A DNA stretch of 64,000 nt, from assembly GCA_001600635.1 (NCBI GenBank), contig BCKL01000005.1:1018540-1082539 (forward strand). Direction: 5' to 3'. Positions 9,625 through 21,371 of the stretch are shown here, one piece after another (position 1 is the stretch's first letter; each line of letters begins with the position of its first letter). The notes under the pieces are model-generated. The model ran no database searches, had not been told where the DNA came from, and saw only the letters and a program-made list of their open reading frames with translations. The DNA comes from Leucosporidium creatinivorum. Taxonomy: Eukaryota; Basidiomycota; Microbotryomycetes; Leucosporidiales; Leucosporidiaceae. The translations under genes and the position numbers were made by a program.

Positions 9625-11012
9625 ATGAGCGGCCTACAGGAGAACACCTACCCGACTTTCGTCTTCCAGACCACCCTCGACGCTACTCGCGACTGCACGG
9701 TCCACCTCCCTACCCCCTTCAGCAGCGCGTTGAGCTGCACCATTATCGTCCAACAAGATGAACTCTTCTCCCGCGATCACTCCTACGACTTCCGCTGGGA
9801 CGGCAAGCGCGACCTCGGCTGCCTCACGAGCGCCCAATTCTCCCTCTACAGCGCGAGTACCGGCGCGTTCGTAGTCAAGAACGACGTGCTAGCAGATATG
9901 CAGAACCAGAGAAGCGGAGAGCTGAAGTACGTTGTCCCTCCCTCCGACTCTTGGCCCGCACAGCCATCTTCGGCGATGCGTTGGCGCTTTACAGCTCCGA
10001 CCTTCGATACCAGCCCCGCTGGACGAGGCCGTGGTGGTCCTCGAGGTGGATATTCCTCGCAGCCAGTACCTTCCAGAGGCAAGACGGAGCCGCCTATCGT
10101 CCAATTGGAGCTTCGTATGAAGAGCGCCGATGGAAGTGACTCTGAAGCGGCGTCGGCGCGAATGGCTCGCACTTTCGCTTGTGAGTCGTTCCCTCGCGCA
10201 TCGGCCGGGCAGCTAGCTGATATGTGTTTCATATGCCTGCTCAAGCCACCCTCTTCTCGACCCAGCCGAACGATGTCCGCCTCTTCTTCCCTCTCTCGAA
10301 TCTCGAGCTCTGGACAAATTCGGCGTTCCTCGCCGAGGCCTCACTCTACTTCAAGGATCTTCTCGGCTCCGACTTCTCCGAAGGGAAGAAGAGGACCCTC
10401 GCCTCGAAGACGACTGCTGAGCAGGGCGACTGGCAGAACACGAGCGGCTTCGAGGATGATTCGGACAACGAGCTCGATTCGGCGCTCAAGCTCATGTCGA
10501 AGGCCTCGCAGACCAAAGCCAAACTCGGAGTAGAGCAGCACCAACACCACCACTTCCACGAAATCGTGATCACAGACACCGCATTCGCGACCTATCAAGC
10601 CTGCCTCGTCTGGATCGCTACCGGCTACATCTCCTTCGCCGCCCTCTCGTCCTCTCGTCCACTCACTGAGGTCGACACCCCCTCCCCAACAGTAGCATCC
10701 GCAGATCTGAGCGCTCCTCAACAGGTCTCACCGAAATCCGTCTACCGTCTCGCCCATCTCCTCTCCCTCACCGAACTCCAATCCATCGCCCTCCAATCCA
10801 TCGCCTCGCAGCTTACCATCGACTCGGTTGCGCTCGAGCTCTCCTCCGAGGAGACGACCGTCTACGACGAGATCGCCGATGTCGTGGTCGCCTTCGCCGC
10901 GCAAAACTGGCCCGAAGTGAAGCAAACGCCAGCAATGGAGGAGTTGGGCGCCAGGCTGCAGAAGGCAGAGGTGGAGCTTCCTACGAAGGTTTCGTTGAAG
11001 CTGCTCTTCTAG
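9625..11012 (+). CDS. BTB/POZ-domain protein, family member A
   Basis: Two exons (9625-10180, 10246-11012; GTGAGT donor, phase 1) give 440 residues. The N-terminal half (about 1-185) is a family-specific region with the FRWDGKRDLG signature, perhaps a beta-sandwich of MATH type, which I cannot confirm. The BTB fold follows: PNDVRLFFPLSNLELWTNSA, FLAEASLYFKDLLGSDFSEG, an acidic insert with DDSDNELDS, then FHEIVITDTAFATYQACLVW. The C-terminal helices read SPKSVYRLAHLLSLTELQSI, SQLTIDSVALELSS and VVVAFAAQNWPEVKQ. BTB proteins are usually dimeric adaptors, often for cullin-3 ligases; no partner can be inferred here. A candidate intron sits in the 3' untranslated region (11036-11092). Apparently intact. 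A possible 37-nt intron at about 9927-9963 was not used because the unspliced frame matches the paralogues. Confidence 0.85.
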
Positions 11013-11506
11013 TGAGAGTCAGAGGCGATGTCGAGGTAAGAGAGAGTGTCGAAAATCAGCGAGCGCCGAGCTGACTTCTCTCGTTCTCGTAGATGAACGA
11101 CGTGCTTGCGCTCGATTCGAGAGAGGGATATGACCGGTGACACGATACAAGCTGCAATGGATTCTCAGCTCGCTGTAGACGACCTTGTGGAGGAAGCGGG
11201 CGAGAACGACTCGAACGCCGAGCGAGCCGAAAGCGCGACTGCTTGCTTTGAGGTACAGGTCGAAGTTCGAGCCGGCTCTGAGTCATACTGACGACAGCTG
11301 CGCTTGTCACCAGCGAGCCAACGGCGAATGAGAGAGTTGCGGTGGAGGACGAAGGGTGAAGCGAACGCTGGTTCGGCGCCTTCTCACCGTCTGCCGATCA
11401 GTTTCGAGGCGAATAACGTGATGTCACAAGGTATCGAGCGTCACCAAAGAGCTGCTTCAGTAGCGTTCTGCGCCCCTGTAGCTTCGATTTTCCCGGTTTC
11501 GGAAAG
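11013..11506. other. 3' region of BTB-A and spacer to BTB-B
   Basis: Contains a candidate 3'-untranslated-region intron (GTAAGAG donor at 11036, GCTGAC branch word, GTAG acceptor ending 11092) followed by ATGAACGACGTGCTTGCG. A similar word, CGACGACGTGCTT, follows the matching intron after BTB-B. The rest is unassigned spacer. Confidence 0.5.
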
Positions 11507-11580
11507 GTGGTCCGTGCGAGTCGAAGAGAGAGGCGGCAGGAATCGAGCTCTTGAGGGTTGGCTTCCTCCCACAACTTGCT
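11507..11580 (+). promoter_or_regulatory. Two-box BTB-family upstream element (BTB-B)
   Basis: GTGGTCCGTG at 11507-11516 and GGCTTCCTCCCACAACTTGC at about 11560-11579, with AATCGAGCTC between them, closely matching the BTB-A copy. Box 2 ends about 78 nt before the ATG; a TCTCGTC repeat fills the gap. Confidence 0.7.
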
Positions 11581-11657
11581 CGTCTCTCGTCTCTCGTCTC
11601 TCGTCTCGCTTCGCTCGGTCAACCTCGACTCTCTGGAAGCTAACCACAGCCGTCAAC

Positions 11658-12802
11658 ATGAGTCAGAAGCTCGAACCACCTTACATCATCTGCCCTCTGC
11701 CCATCCAGCCGACCTCGAGCGACCTCGTTCCCATCGCCTTCCCCGCTCGCCTGAAAGAGATGGGCAGCTGGATAGTCGGCGTGGGTCTCTCCCAGAACTC
11801 TTGGACGGGCGACATGCTCGAGTACCGTCTTCGATGGGACTCTACCAGCTTCAAGGGAGAGCTAGCCGTCAAGAGTCAGACGAGCTCGGGCCCGCCGTCC
11901 ATCTCGACGGTACACTCGGTCGCAGGAGGGTCCACGGGCATCAAAGTGAATGTCTTCCGCCCCGCCGAGTACGCGCTGGTAGATGTGCAACTGCTGGTCA
12001 AGCCCAAGGAGATTCAGCTCGTAGACGTTCCTCTCGCGTCGACCGAGATCGCCGCTTCCAACCTCGCTCGTGGGTCTCTGCAGCCACTCAGGCTCCGCGA
12101 AAGGGAAGCTGAAGATCTTATCGCACAGCCTACCTCCTCACGAGTCACCCCAACGACGTTCGAATCAGCTTCCCCCGCTCGGAGCAAGATCTCTGGACGA
12201 GCTCGGCGCTCCTCTCCGCCAAGTCGCCCTACTTCGCCCAGCTCTTCCAGTCGGGCTTCTCGGAGAGCGAGAAGAAGGTTGTCGTCTCGCAGCGCGACAC
12301 GACGGGAGATAATGCCGATGGAGTCAAGAAGTCGAGCGTCGTCGTCGAGGACTCGGACGACGAGAAGGACGAGGGCTCGGGGCAGGTCGCGGATCCGCAG
12401 GTGGTCAACGAGGCAGAGAAGAAGGAATGCTCTCATCCCGTCCACAACCTCGTCATCACCGAGGCCTCCTACACCACCTACCGCGCCGTTCTCGTCTGGA
12501 TGGCGACCGGTCACATCGCCTTCTCGCCTCTCACCTCGACTCTTCGCGCTGCCGGCATCTCGGCTAGTCAGAAGGACGACACTGAAGCAGGCTCGTCTGC
12601 CTCCCCCTCTCTCCACGCCTCGCCCAAGTCCGTCTACCGCCTCGCCCACCTCCTCTCTCTCGCCGACCTCCAAGCGCTCGCTCTCAAAGCCCTCGCCTCG
12701 CAGCTCACAGTCAACAACGTCGCCTACGAGCTCTTCTCCGACGCTGTATCCGCTTACGATGAGATCGCTGATGCAGTCGTCGTCTTCGCTTCGAAGAACT
12801 GA
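11658..12802 (+). CDS. BTB/POZ-domain protein, family member B, cut short by an in-frame TGA
   Basis: Two exons (11658-12069, 12129-12802) give 361 residues. The N-terminal region has the family LEYRLRWDST signature. The BTB domain reads SHPNDVRISFPRSEQDLWTS, SALLSAKSPYFAQLFQSGFS and an acidic insert (VVVEDSDDEKDEGS), then SYTTYRAVLVWMATGHIAFS. The C-terminal helices follow: SPKSVYRLAHLLSLADLQAL and VVVFASKN, where the frame meets TGA at 12800-12802. The paralogues have Trp (TGG) exactly there (FASKNWAKVK). The downstream frame stays open and family-like (KVKESHAMKELDAEV to LMKLLS) to TGA at 12911-12913, so a single G-to-A change removes the last 37 residues. The protein could still fold, because the BTB core is complete. 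Tandem neighbour of BTB-A; a 3'-untranslated-region intron lies at 12932-12999. Confidence 0.82.
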
Positions 12803-12913
12803 GCCAAAGTTAAGGAGAGCCACGCGATGAAGGAGTTGGATGCCGAGGTGCCCAAGGGGGACCTCGAGCTGTCTACCAAGATGTCGATGAAGCTGATGAA
12901 GCTGCTGTCGTGA

Positions 12914-13294
12914 CTGAGCAAGAGACGACGAGTGAGTTTTGGCTTTGCCGAGGATGCGTCGAGCCTACCGCCGAGCTGACCTTGACTGTCTTTCAGCAGA
13001 CCGACGACGTGCTTCTGCTGAGCTTGCTTGTACACTACAGCAGAGAGATACGGTACGAGCTGCAAAAGCCTTCTTCTTCGCTCCATTACCTCGAGATGGG
13101 AGCGAGCGAGAAGCTTCAGCGAGCGCCGAAAGTGAGAGAGAAGCTGCTCATGCTGGTTCAAAGACCAAGAGCACTGAAGATGGATGTAGATGCGTGTGTA
13201 TGTATGTCATGAAGGGTGCGAATGCTAAAAAGTAGTAGTTGCGATAATAATAGATCGAGCCGAAGCGAAATCGAAGTGTTCCCTTCTCCCCCCC
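12914..13294. other. 3' region of BTB-B
   Basis: Holds the candidate 3'-untranslated-region intron at 12932-12999 (GTGAGT donor, GAGCTGAC branch word, CAGCAG acceptor) and then unassigned sequence up to the convergent end of the membrane-protein gene. Confidence 0.45.
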
Positions 13295-16200
13295 TCACCA
13301 AACCTTCAAGCCCTGCCTCACCGTCTCCGACTCGGGAATCGGTGGCGGTACTCCCGAGCTGCCGGAATGGGCATGGCTGTGCTGCCCAGAGCTCCCCTCG
13401 CTGCTCTCGGTCGTCCTCATGCTCCGACTCCTCCCGCTGCCAGACCCGCTATCAGCCTCGCTGACGGTGACCTGCCTCCCTAGAGTGTTCCTCCTCCGAT
13501 CGTAAGCCGGTGGAGCGCCGCCGCTACCGAGTCGAGAATGAGCGTCGGAGCCTTGCGAGGAGGGATCGTTCTCGGTGGAGGAGAAGTGGCCGTGGGAGTA
13601 CGATTGGGAGCCGCTACCCGAGTGAGAGTGTGAATGGGAGTGGGAGTGAGAGCCGAGCGTCGTGGCGCCGACGTCGCCGTCGGAGAAGACATCGCTCGGA
13701 GAAGGCGAGCGAGTGGGGTGGGAGGAGTCGATGTGTCTGTTCAGCGTGAGAGGCAAGTCAGCGATGTACTCAGCAGCGAGACCGAGATGGAGAGCAACTC
13801 ACTGTCCTAGAGTCCCAATACTTGTCGCCGTCAGCCGTCTGTTCTCTCCTTTCGGCGCTCCCGCTTCTCCGACCTCGCTCGCTTTCGGCGGCTTGAAGTC
13901 TTGCTCGAACGAGTCGTGGGCTTCGTAACTCTTGGCGTGAGCCTCGTTGTCCGAGGAAGAGGCGGAGGAGGAAGAGCCCGGGATGCCGAGCATGGTTTGG
14001 CCGAACGTCGCGGTGGTGATGGAGCGGCGGAGGGGAGCGAGGGAGGGAGAGCCGGTTGTGCTGGGTTGGGAGGCGACGCGAGGGGTGATACGTGGTGGAG
14101 TGTCGGTGAATCTGTACAGCGGTGAGATCATCAACGAGTCAGCTGCATGCTTGGGCGAGGAGAGGAGGGAGACAAGAAGCTGAACTCACCGATCCGGACC
14201 TCGACTCCCACCGCTGTGCTCCGACTCATGCGACGTCTCCCTCGACCTTCCCTGCCTGATACCGAGCCCCGCAAATGCGTTACCAAAGCTCGCCGCAATC
14301 CTATCGAGCATGCCCTCGCTACTCCGATGGCGCATCTCCCTCGCCGAGCCCGCTCCAGTTCCAGTCGATTCGTGGCTGACTTCTCGGGAGCGATGGTGAT
14401 TGCGCATGGGGTCCGAGTTGGTGACAGCGAGAGGATACATCAGGGGAGTGTCGGGCGGTGCGTCGGGGTATTGACTGCCGGGCGAGCCGAGGGAGGAGTA
14501 GCTTGGTTGGCGAGTGCCGAGCCATCGAGGAGCTGCGAAGGAGCGAAGAAGGTCAGCAAGGGCGAGACAAGAGCTAAAAAATAAGGCTCACTGTTGTAAA
14601 ACAGTTCGCTAACATTAGGCGAAGCATCATTCATCGAAGTCCCCCTCGACCCTCGCGAGTGCCGATTATCGCTCCCTCCAGGCTCCAACCCCGAGCCTCC
14701 GCCACTCCTACTCCCACTCCCACTATTTGTAGTCGCTCCCAGACTACTCCTCGTAGCTCCCGTCCCTCCGCTCCCGCTCCCACTATCATTCGTACTCGCC
14801 GTTCCGCCGAGATTGTCCGTCCTGCCCCTCATCCAAGCGAATTCGGAAAGAATGGGCACTCCTCGACGATTCCGACGTATTGGGGGAGGAGGCGAGTCGG
14901 GCGGAGTGCTGGTGCCCGAGATGCGGAAGGAAGGGTAGACGCGGGGTGGCCGATCGGCTCGGGCGGGAGAGGCTTGCGTGGAGGGAGTGCCGCTCCAGTC
15001 CTCGCCTACGCCATGAAGCAGGCCTGTTGCTGCTGCTGCTCCTGCCCATCCACTCGGCATCTCTGGCGTCCGATAGTCGCGCTCCTCGCCTTGGAACTCG
15101 CCATCCTCGTCCTCGCCCTCTCGCTCCCCGAAAGGATCGAGAAGCCCTCCCTGCTCTCCACTCGCTCGAGCTCCACCACTCGCCGACCTCGCCGCTGCGG
15201 CAGCCCCTCCATCCACGACGGCATACCCTCCTCCTCCTCCCGCTCCCCTCCCCCGAATCGTAGGAAAGATGGAAGCGGGCGAGGCGCTCTCGTCCATCAT
15301 CGCCATCCCCTCGAACCCTTCCCCATCTTCCACGACTTCCCGCACCGCTCCAATATCTCCATACTTCTCCGTCTTCTCCCCTCTCCCCGTCGACGGACTG
15401 CCCTCCGCCGAAGAGCCTCCGATCCCGACCAGTCCAGCGAGGCCCCATAGCCCTCCTCGGCTACCGCCCGTCGCGGCAGAGCTTCGTCTTCGAGTGTTGG
15501 AGGTCGAGTTGGCGGCGGGGGTGAAGTCCCATTCGTGAGAGCGGCCGCTGCTGTCCCGTTTAAGTTGTCGGCGACGGCGGCGAAGGAGGCAGAGGAGGAG
15601 GAGGAGAAGGAGCAGGAGGAAGGCGAGAACGCCGAGTACTATGCCTACGATCCGACCGCCCGAGAGATGTGAAGCAGTGGACTGGGCGGCTGCGGCTGTT
15701 GGTGCGGAGGAAGAGGAGGAGCCGAGGGAGGACAGCGTCGAGGTGCTGCTATCGGCGGCTGAGGTCGAGCTGGGGGAAGTGGAGGTACTCGGAGAGACGC
15801 TTGAACTCGCTGTAGATGAGACGAAATGTCAGCCGGGAGATGTAGACGAGTGGGGAAGGAGGGAGGCCGAGCGGCCTGAGCGGAATTGAGGTAGGTCGGC
15901 GTACCATTGGAGCTAATAGCGCTTGCTGTTGGCGAGGGCGCGGCTGTAGATGATACATCATTGGATGCTGGTAATGAGGTGGCGCTTGTGGTTGCTGTGG
16001 GGCGTGGATGAGGGGACACGAGTTCGGCCGTCGGCGGTCAGCTTTGGCGCGAGGGAACCGTAGAGTAAGCTCACCTGGGCTATCTACCACACTGGTCTCC
16101 GCACTTGTAACCTCTGGAGCAGCAGCGCTGGTACTCGGAAGCACCTGCGAACTAGCTCCCAGCGTGATCTCCCCCGTTGCGCCGAGCACAGAGACGACGG

Positions 16201-16459
16201 TCGGCCCTGTCCCTCCTGCCGTCGTATATGGTCCTCCCACCGAGTAGGTCACATCCACCGTCATTGGTAGCTGTACGATCTCCGTCCCATACGCCGTCTG
16301 CACCTCGACTCCCGAGACGAGCGTCTGCCTGCCCTCGGCGTCGAGAGTCGCGTAGGTCCAGAAGGCGGTGGTGGTGAGCGTGGCGGATTCGGTGTAGCTC
16401 TGCCATGCCGGTAGCTCGGCTGCTGCCGCCGTGTAGGTGAGGGCGAAGGGCGCGGCCAT
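13295..16459 (-). CDS. Single-pass membrane protein with Ser/Thr-rich ectodomain
   Basis: No family recognised. The readable N-terminal part (from MAAPFALTYTAAAAELPAWQ) is rich in Thr, Ser and Val, with YTESATLTTTAFWTYATLDA and PMTVDVTYSVGGPYTT, then low-complexity Ser/Ala/Thr suited to O-glycosylation. One hydrophobic helix follows, IVGIVLGVLAFLLLLLLLLL (about 15600-15660), ending in an Arg cluster (RRRRRQLKR), which predicts a type I orientation. The long cytoplasmic tail is rich in Gly, Ser and acidic residues, includes STPPDSPPPP, and near its end carries a His-Ser repeat (SHSHSHSHSHSGSGS). Five or more short introns were followed to the stop at 13295. The true start was not found: upstream of 16459 the most protein-like frame (TTPTTNNYLTTHTTFPHTL) is offset by one, and no signal peptide could be joined. 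The layout resembles fungal wall-stress sensors, but this is inference. Confidence 0.6.
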
Positions 16460-16812
16460 GCCCGCGCGGACGAAGGCTGAGCGCGAAGGGGGAGCCGGCG
16501 CTGTAGTCGAGCGAGGAGAGGGTGTGAGGGAATGTGGTGTGAGTCGTCAGGTAGTTGTTGGTCGTTGGCGTGGTCCTCTGCTGTCGTCAAAGCTCTGATA
16601 TCGTCAAAGGCTGCAGCGAGGCGAGGCGAGGAAGAAGCGCAACGAGCGGGGGAGGAGCCTGTGAGATGAGAGCGAGTCAGTGCGCTGTGCTCAACCAGTA
16701 GATAGTAGTAGAACAGCCTACGCTCGCCTCTGCAGCGAGTTGGAAGAGGTGACGAGAGACCTTCGATGGAGAGAAGGACGCGAAGAGGGAGAGCCGGAGC
16801 GCCGACGAGCAA

Positions 16813-17319
16813 CTAGTGGCAGGAGCTCCTGCAGCACAGCTGGGTTCCGTTGGCTGAGTAGAGATGGGAGCTGTCGAGCTGAGCTGAGATGTTGTAGGAG
16901 ACCAGCCTGCGAGTTCGAGCGTTTCCTCGTGCGATTTGCGTTTGACTGCTGCGAAGCTAGATTCTCACCCAACTTCTCGCATCATGAAGCCCTAAGACCT
17001 TTCTGCGGGGTGGCAGGGAACCTTCCTCAGACGATCGAAGCAGATCTTCTTCGGATTCGCCGCTGAACCTGCTCCCGTGCAGACCTCTCGCCTTTCCCAG
17101 CTCGCTTGCTCTCTCCCCTTCGCCGAACTTGCGCCGAGCTTCGTCACGAAAGCGAGCTTCATTCAGACGCCGTCAAGCTCGCAGCTCTGAGCACGTCCAA
17201 GCAAGCACGGTCCATCTGTGTGTGAGCCGAGCGTCAGCAAGACCGCCAAGCAAGGCGAGAGCGAAAGGACGAACCTCGGCAGTCGACTAACCTGCACCAC
17301 ACAGCTCGTGTCCTCCTCT
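16813..17319. other. Intergenic region between the membrane-protein gene and BTB-C
   Basis: Mostly unassigned. The right part is 3' untranslated sequence of BTB-C and contains a candidate intron on the minus strand (17291 to 17216; GTTAGT donor, GCTGAC branch word, CACACAG acceptor). Confidence 0.45.
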
Positions 17320-18593
17320 TCACTTCTTCAAACGCTTAGCGAGCTGCATAGCCGTAGCCGTGAGCTTGGGGGACAACTCGCCCGCCTCAGCGAACTGCTC
17401 CATCTCCTTCATCGCCGAAGTCTCGCAGACGGCCGCCCAGTTTTCGACGCAGAAGTCGAGCACGACCTCGCGAATAGCATCGTAGACGCTGGCGACACTA
17501 CCGTAGAGCTCGTACGCTGCGTTCTCGACCGTCAGCTGCCTTTGTATCTCGATGAGGGCGAGTGACTCGAGTTTCGGCAGCTGCAGGAGGTGGGCGAGGC
17601 GGTAGATGGACTTTGGCGAGGCGGGTGCAGGGAGTTCGGAGGTCTTGGAGAAAAGGACTCGGATAGCTTGGTGGCGACTCGAGGCGGCTTCGGTTGCGGC
17701 GGGGTAGGTGCTGGCGCGGAAGGTCGAAAGGAGGGGGGCGAAGGCGATGTGGTGCGAGAGAAGGTAGACGAGGACGGCGCGGTAGGTGGTGAAGGAGGCG
17801 GGAGACTTGATGTTGTGGTAGCTTCCCTTCTGCGCCGGTTTGTAGCTACCCTTAGCGACGAGGGTGTCGGTCTCGTCGTCCGAATCGTCCTCGATTCCAT
17901 CCCAGCTCGACTCCGACTCTTGTCCAGCGTTGGTGGACGTCGTAACCTCAGTGCTCGTCTCCTTGGAGGTGACGAGACTCGACTCGGCAAACCCAGACTC
18001 GAGCAGACCCTTGAAGTAGGGCGACGCCGAGGCGAGAATCTTCGAGTTGGCCCAGAGCTCCCTTTCAGCGGCGAAGTCGACTCGGACATCGTGTGGTTGT
18101 TGAGTATCGATGATACCTAGGAAAGACCGAGATCAGCCTGCGGACTCTTGCAATGCTGCAGCAGACACGCACCCGTGAGAGCCATCGCGCGACGCTCGGC
18201 GGGCGTCTCAGCTCCCTCATCATCCCTATAAGGCTCAACTTCGAAGAGCACATCAAGACTGATGAGCCCAACGTAACCGCTGGCGCTTTGGTTCCAGTCC
18301 CATTGAAGATCTACGGCGCCAGAGGAGGGGAAGGGAGACGCGATGAGGGGCGCGTGAACGATGTAGGATCCACCTCCCAAGAGCGCGAACTTCGGCGGCG
18401 ACGAGGTGGACTGACATCCGGACCACCTTACTTGAGCTTGAAAGCTGTAGTGAGGCGAGGCGCTAGTTTGCGAGTAGAGGCAGCTCCATGAAGCGTCGAC
18501 TAAGGATTTGGAGGGCAGCCTGAAGGACACCGTCTTGGACTGTGTGCTAGCATCGCTCAAGCTAATCACGAGTCGCGATCCGGGCGTAGGCAT
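17320..18593 (-). CDS. BTB/POZ-domain protein, family member C (divergent)
   Basis: Two exons. The first encodes an N-terminal region beginning MPTPGSRLVISLSDASTQSK with LQWDWNQSASGYVGLISLDV, a weak counterpart of the family RW signature. The intron falls at the family position (after MALTG, phase 1). The second exon gives QPHDVRVDFAAERELWANSK, ILASASPYFKGLLESGFAES and an acidic insert (DGIEDDSDDETDT). Then come FTTYRAVLVYLLSHHIAFAP, SPKSIYRLAHLLQLPKLESL, RQLTVENAAYELYGS and VLDFCVENWAAVCETSAMKE, ending in AKRLKK. It is the most divergent member in the window and lacks the clear GTGGTCCGTG box upstream, but it keeps the 3'-untranslated-region intron. Apparently intact. Function unknown beyond a BTB adaptor fold. 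Confidence 0.82.
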
Positions 18594-18862
18594 GGCGACG
18601 AGTTGTTTTAGAAGCAGAGGACGAGAGAGAAGCGGGAGAGCAAGAGAGGTCGACGCGCTCCGCTCCCTAGGGCTCCCTGTTCAAGCTCAGCGCTAGCTTT
18701 CGACTCGGAGCTTCAGGGGAGCAGAGCAGACTGCTTATTTTAGTACTCCTAACGAGCTACAGCCCTCGCTGGCTCTGGAAAGACTTGGCCCCTAATTAAG
18801 CCGACGGGAGCTTCAGCTGCCAAGTTGGGTCAGTTCAAACTTCGCTTCTCACCACGACGACG
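18594..18862. promoter_or_regulatory. Divergent promoter of BTB-C and the carboxypeptidase
   Basis: About 270 bp between outward-facing start codons. It contains CTACAGC at 18758-18764 and AT-richer words (TTATTTTAGTAC, CTAATTAAG) that stand out from the GC-rich surroundings and are possible core-promoter sites. Confidence 0.35.
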
Positions 18863-21188
18863 ATGAAGTGTGAGCGAGCAGGAACAGACGATCAAGCTAC
18901 ATAGCTAACATCCCACCACACCAGCCTTCATCCCTCTGCTGTTGGCGCCTCTCGCGGCCGTCGCTCTTCCCCAGCAGCTCCCGTTCACCTCGTGAGCTCA
19001 TCACCAAACGAACAAGCTACACAGCTGACACCTCGCACCCGCAGACCAGCTTCCTCGTCATTCCTCACTCTTCCTCTGAGCACCAACACATTTGATGTAC
19101 ACGCTCTCGAGGCTTTCCCCGACCACCGCGTGCGCTCGAGGGAACCCAAGGGAGTCTGCGACGAGTGAGTCGAGCTGCAGGGTAGCGGACTCCGGTGCGA
19201 GAGACTCGAGAGCTGTAGTGGAGCTGACGACTGTTCTCTGCACCCTTATCGCAGCTCGGTGAAGCAGCGGAGCGGGTATCTCGACACGGCGAACGGTCGG
19301 CACTTCTACTTCTACCAGTTTGACTCTCGCAACGACCCCAAGAACGATCCCATCTTCCTCTGGCTCAACGGTGGACCCGGCTGCTCCTCCTTCACCGGCC
19401 TGCTGCAAGAGTTGGGCCCTTGCCGAGTTCAGCCCAAGGGTCAGGATCCCACGTTCAACCCTTACTCGTGCGTAGACAGTCTCATCGTCTCGAACCGCGC
19501 TTGCTGACGTATCTCGCATCCCTCAGCTGGAACCAGAACGCCTCGGTCATCTTCCTCGACCAGGTAGGCTCCGCTTCCGAGGTTCGGCGCAAGAGTGGGT
19601 CGAGCTAATCTCGCTCTCTATGCACAGCCCGTCGGTGTAGGATACTCGTACGCCGATAAAAGTGACAAGGGAGTGTGGACTACGGATGCTGCTGCCGAGG
19701 ATGTGAGTATCTCTGGGAGTGGAGCGATCTCGGCGATCGCTTACCTTCCTCCGTCTCCTCAGGTCTACGCCTTCCTCCAAATCTTCTTTGATGCTTTCGG
19801 AGACAAGTTTGGAAAGTCGTGCGTACTCTCCTGTCAAGCTATATATCATTGAGCTGACTTTCTCCACCTGCACAGCGACTTCTCCATCGCCGGAGAGAGC
19901 TACGCCGGCCGCTACATTCCCGTCTTCGCCGACTACATCGTCACGCAGAACCAAAAATCTGAGGAGACTGGTCTACCCAAGATCAACCTCAAGAGCGTCC
20001 TCGTTGGCAACGGCTTGTGAGTGCTCGACTGGCCGGGCTCGCTCGATCTGCTCCCGTTCGCTTCGCTGACCCTTTGCGATCCACAGCACTAATCCCAAGA
20101 TCCAATACGCCGCCTACTACCCCACCGTCTGCACCAACGTCACCGGCTACGGCCCCTTCGTCAGCGAGAAGGACTGTGCGAGCATGGCTGCTGCCCTTCC
20201 TCGCTGTCAGGCGCTCGTGCAAAAGTGCTACGACAACCCCAGTAACGCTGCCGTCTGCCTCAGCGCCAATCAGTACTGCGAGGCGACTCAGACGGAGAGG
20301 TCAGTTTGGCTGGGAGGCGACCTCGGTGATGAGAAGTCGCTGACTCTCCTTCGCTCAACCTACACCTCGCCGACTCGCAGATACTACGAGACTGGACGAA
20401 ACCCCTACGACATGGAGAAGTATGGTCCCTACGCCGAGGAGAAGCAGATCGCCCACTACTTGAACCGGTGCGCTTCGACATGATCGGCGATGTCGCAGAA
20501 CGACTGCTGAACTGCTCTTTGACTGCACCGGAACAGCGACGACGTGCGCCATCAGCTCGGAGTCGACCTCGAGGTTGACGGAGGAGTCAAGAAGTTCATC
20601 GGCTGCTCGGATCCTGTCGGCAACCGCTTCTCGTTGACTGGCGATCAGTGAGCTTGCTCGAGGATCCACCTGTAGCGCGTCAGAGAGCTGACCTCGCTTC
20701 CCTACAGGTCAAAGCCCAGCTACCCACACGTCACCCACCTTCTTGAGAGCGGCGTGAAGGCCCTCTTCTACGCCGGTTCGTCTCCTCCCTCTTCTCCTTC
20801 TTCGCTGGCCGCCGCCCTCGTTCACCTCGCTGACCTCGCCAACATCACTCAGGCAAAGCCGACTTCATTTGCAACTGGTACGGCAACCAAGCATGGCTCG
20901 ACGCCCTCGAATGGAGCGGCCAGAAAGGCTTCAACGCCGAGCCTCTCCGCCCCTGGTTCGCCGACGACAAGGCTCGCAAGGCCAAGTCGCAAGCCGGTGT
21001 GTACCGCGCGTCGGGCAACCTCGCTTTTGCTGTTGTAGACGATTCGGGTCATTTTGTGAGTTGCGTGGGGAGAAGAGGCTCGAATTGGTTGCTGATCTCT
21101 CTCGGCGCAGGTTCCTTACGACCACCCCGTCGAGGCGCTCGCCATGTTCAACGGCTTCCTCCACAACGGAGTCGTAGGGACCTACTGA
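18863..21188 (+). CDS. PRC1: Serine carboxypeptidase of the S10 family (carboxypeptidase Y-like)
   Basis: Vacuolar or secreted exopeptidase removing C-terminal residues. The first exon is only ATGAAGT; joined to the second it gives a signal peptide, [21 protein letters not shown] propeptide-like stretch precedes [20 protein letters not shown]. Family landmarks: [35 protein letters not shown], the nucleophile Ser in [19 protein letters not shown], the catalytic Asp in [14 protein letters not shown], and His in [34 protein letters not shown] follows the nucleophile region, then a Cys-rich insert with several C residues as in CPY. The protein ends [12 protein letters not shown]. About 13 exons split by 50-70 nt introns. 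All three catalytic residues are present. CPY-like over other S10 members because of the [10 protein letters not shown] and CNW blocks; vacuolar location is inference. Confidence 0.93.
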
Positions 21189-21371
21189 GCTTATTCGAGC
21201 TAGCCTTACAAGATTTCTACCCCCCAAGCTGTGCAAAGAAGATCCAATCCGTGCTTCGTACTCGTTCTCGGCGACGAAGACTAGAGGCTGGCGAGCTGCT
21301 TATGTGGATAAGCTGTTTTACAACGGTGTAAGTGACTACTAAGGGGTCTAATACTGATTCTAGGAAACGAT

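Noticed and set aside
9927-9963. GTACGT...GCACAG as an intron in BTB-A exon 1
   Set aside because: Splicing would move into a frame that does not match the paralogues and soon stops; the unspliced frame gives the family pattern IVQLELRMKS.
13620-13660. GAGTG-type tandem repeat as a microsatellite
   Set aside because: It is the coding sequence of the His-Ser/Gly-Ser repeat in the membrane protein tail and needs no separate element.
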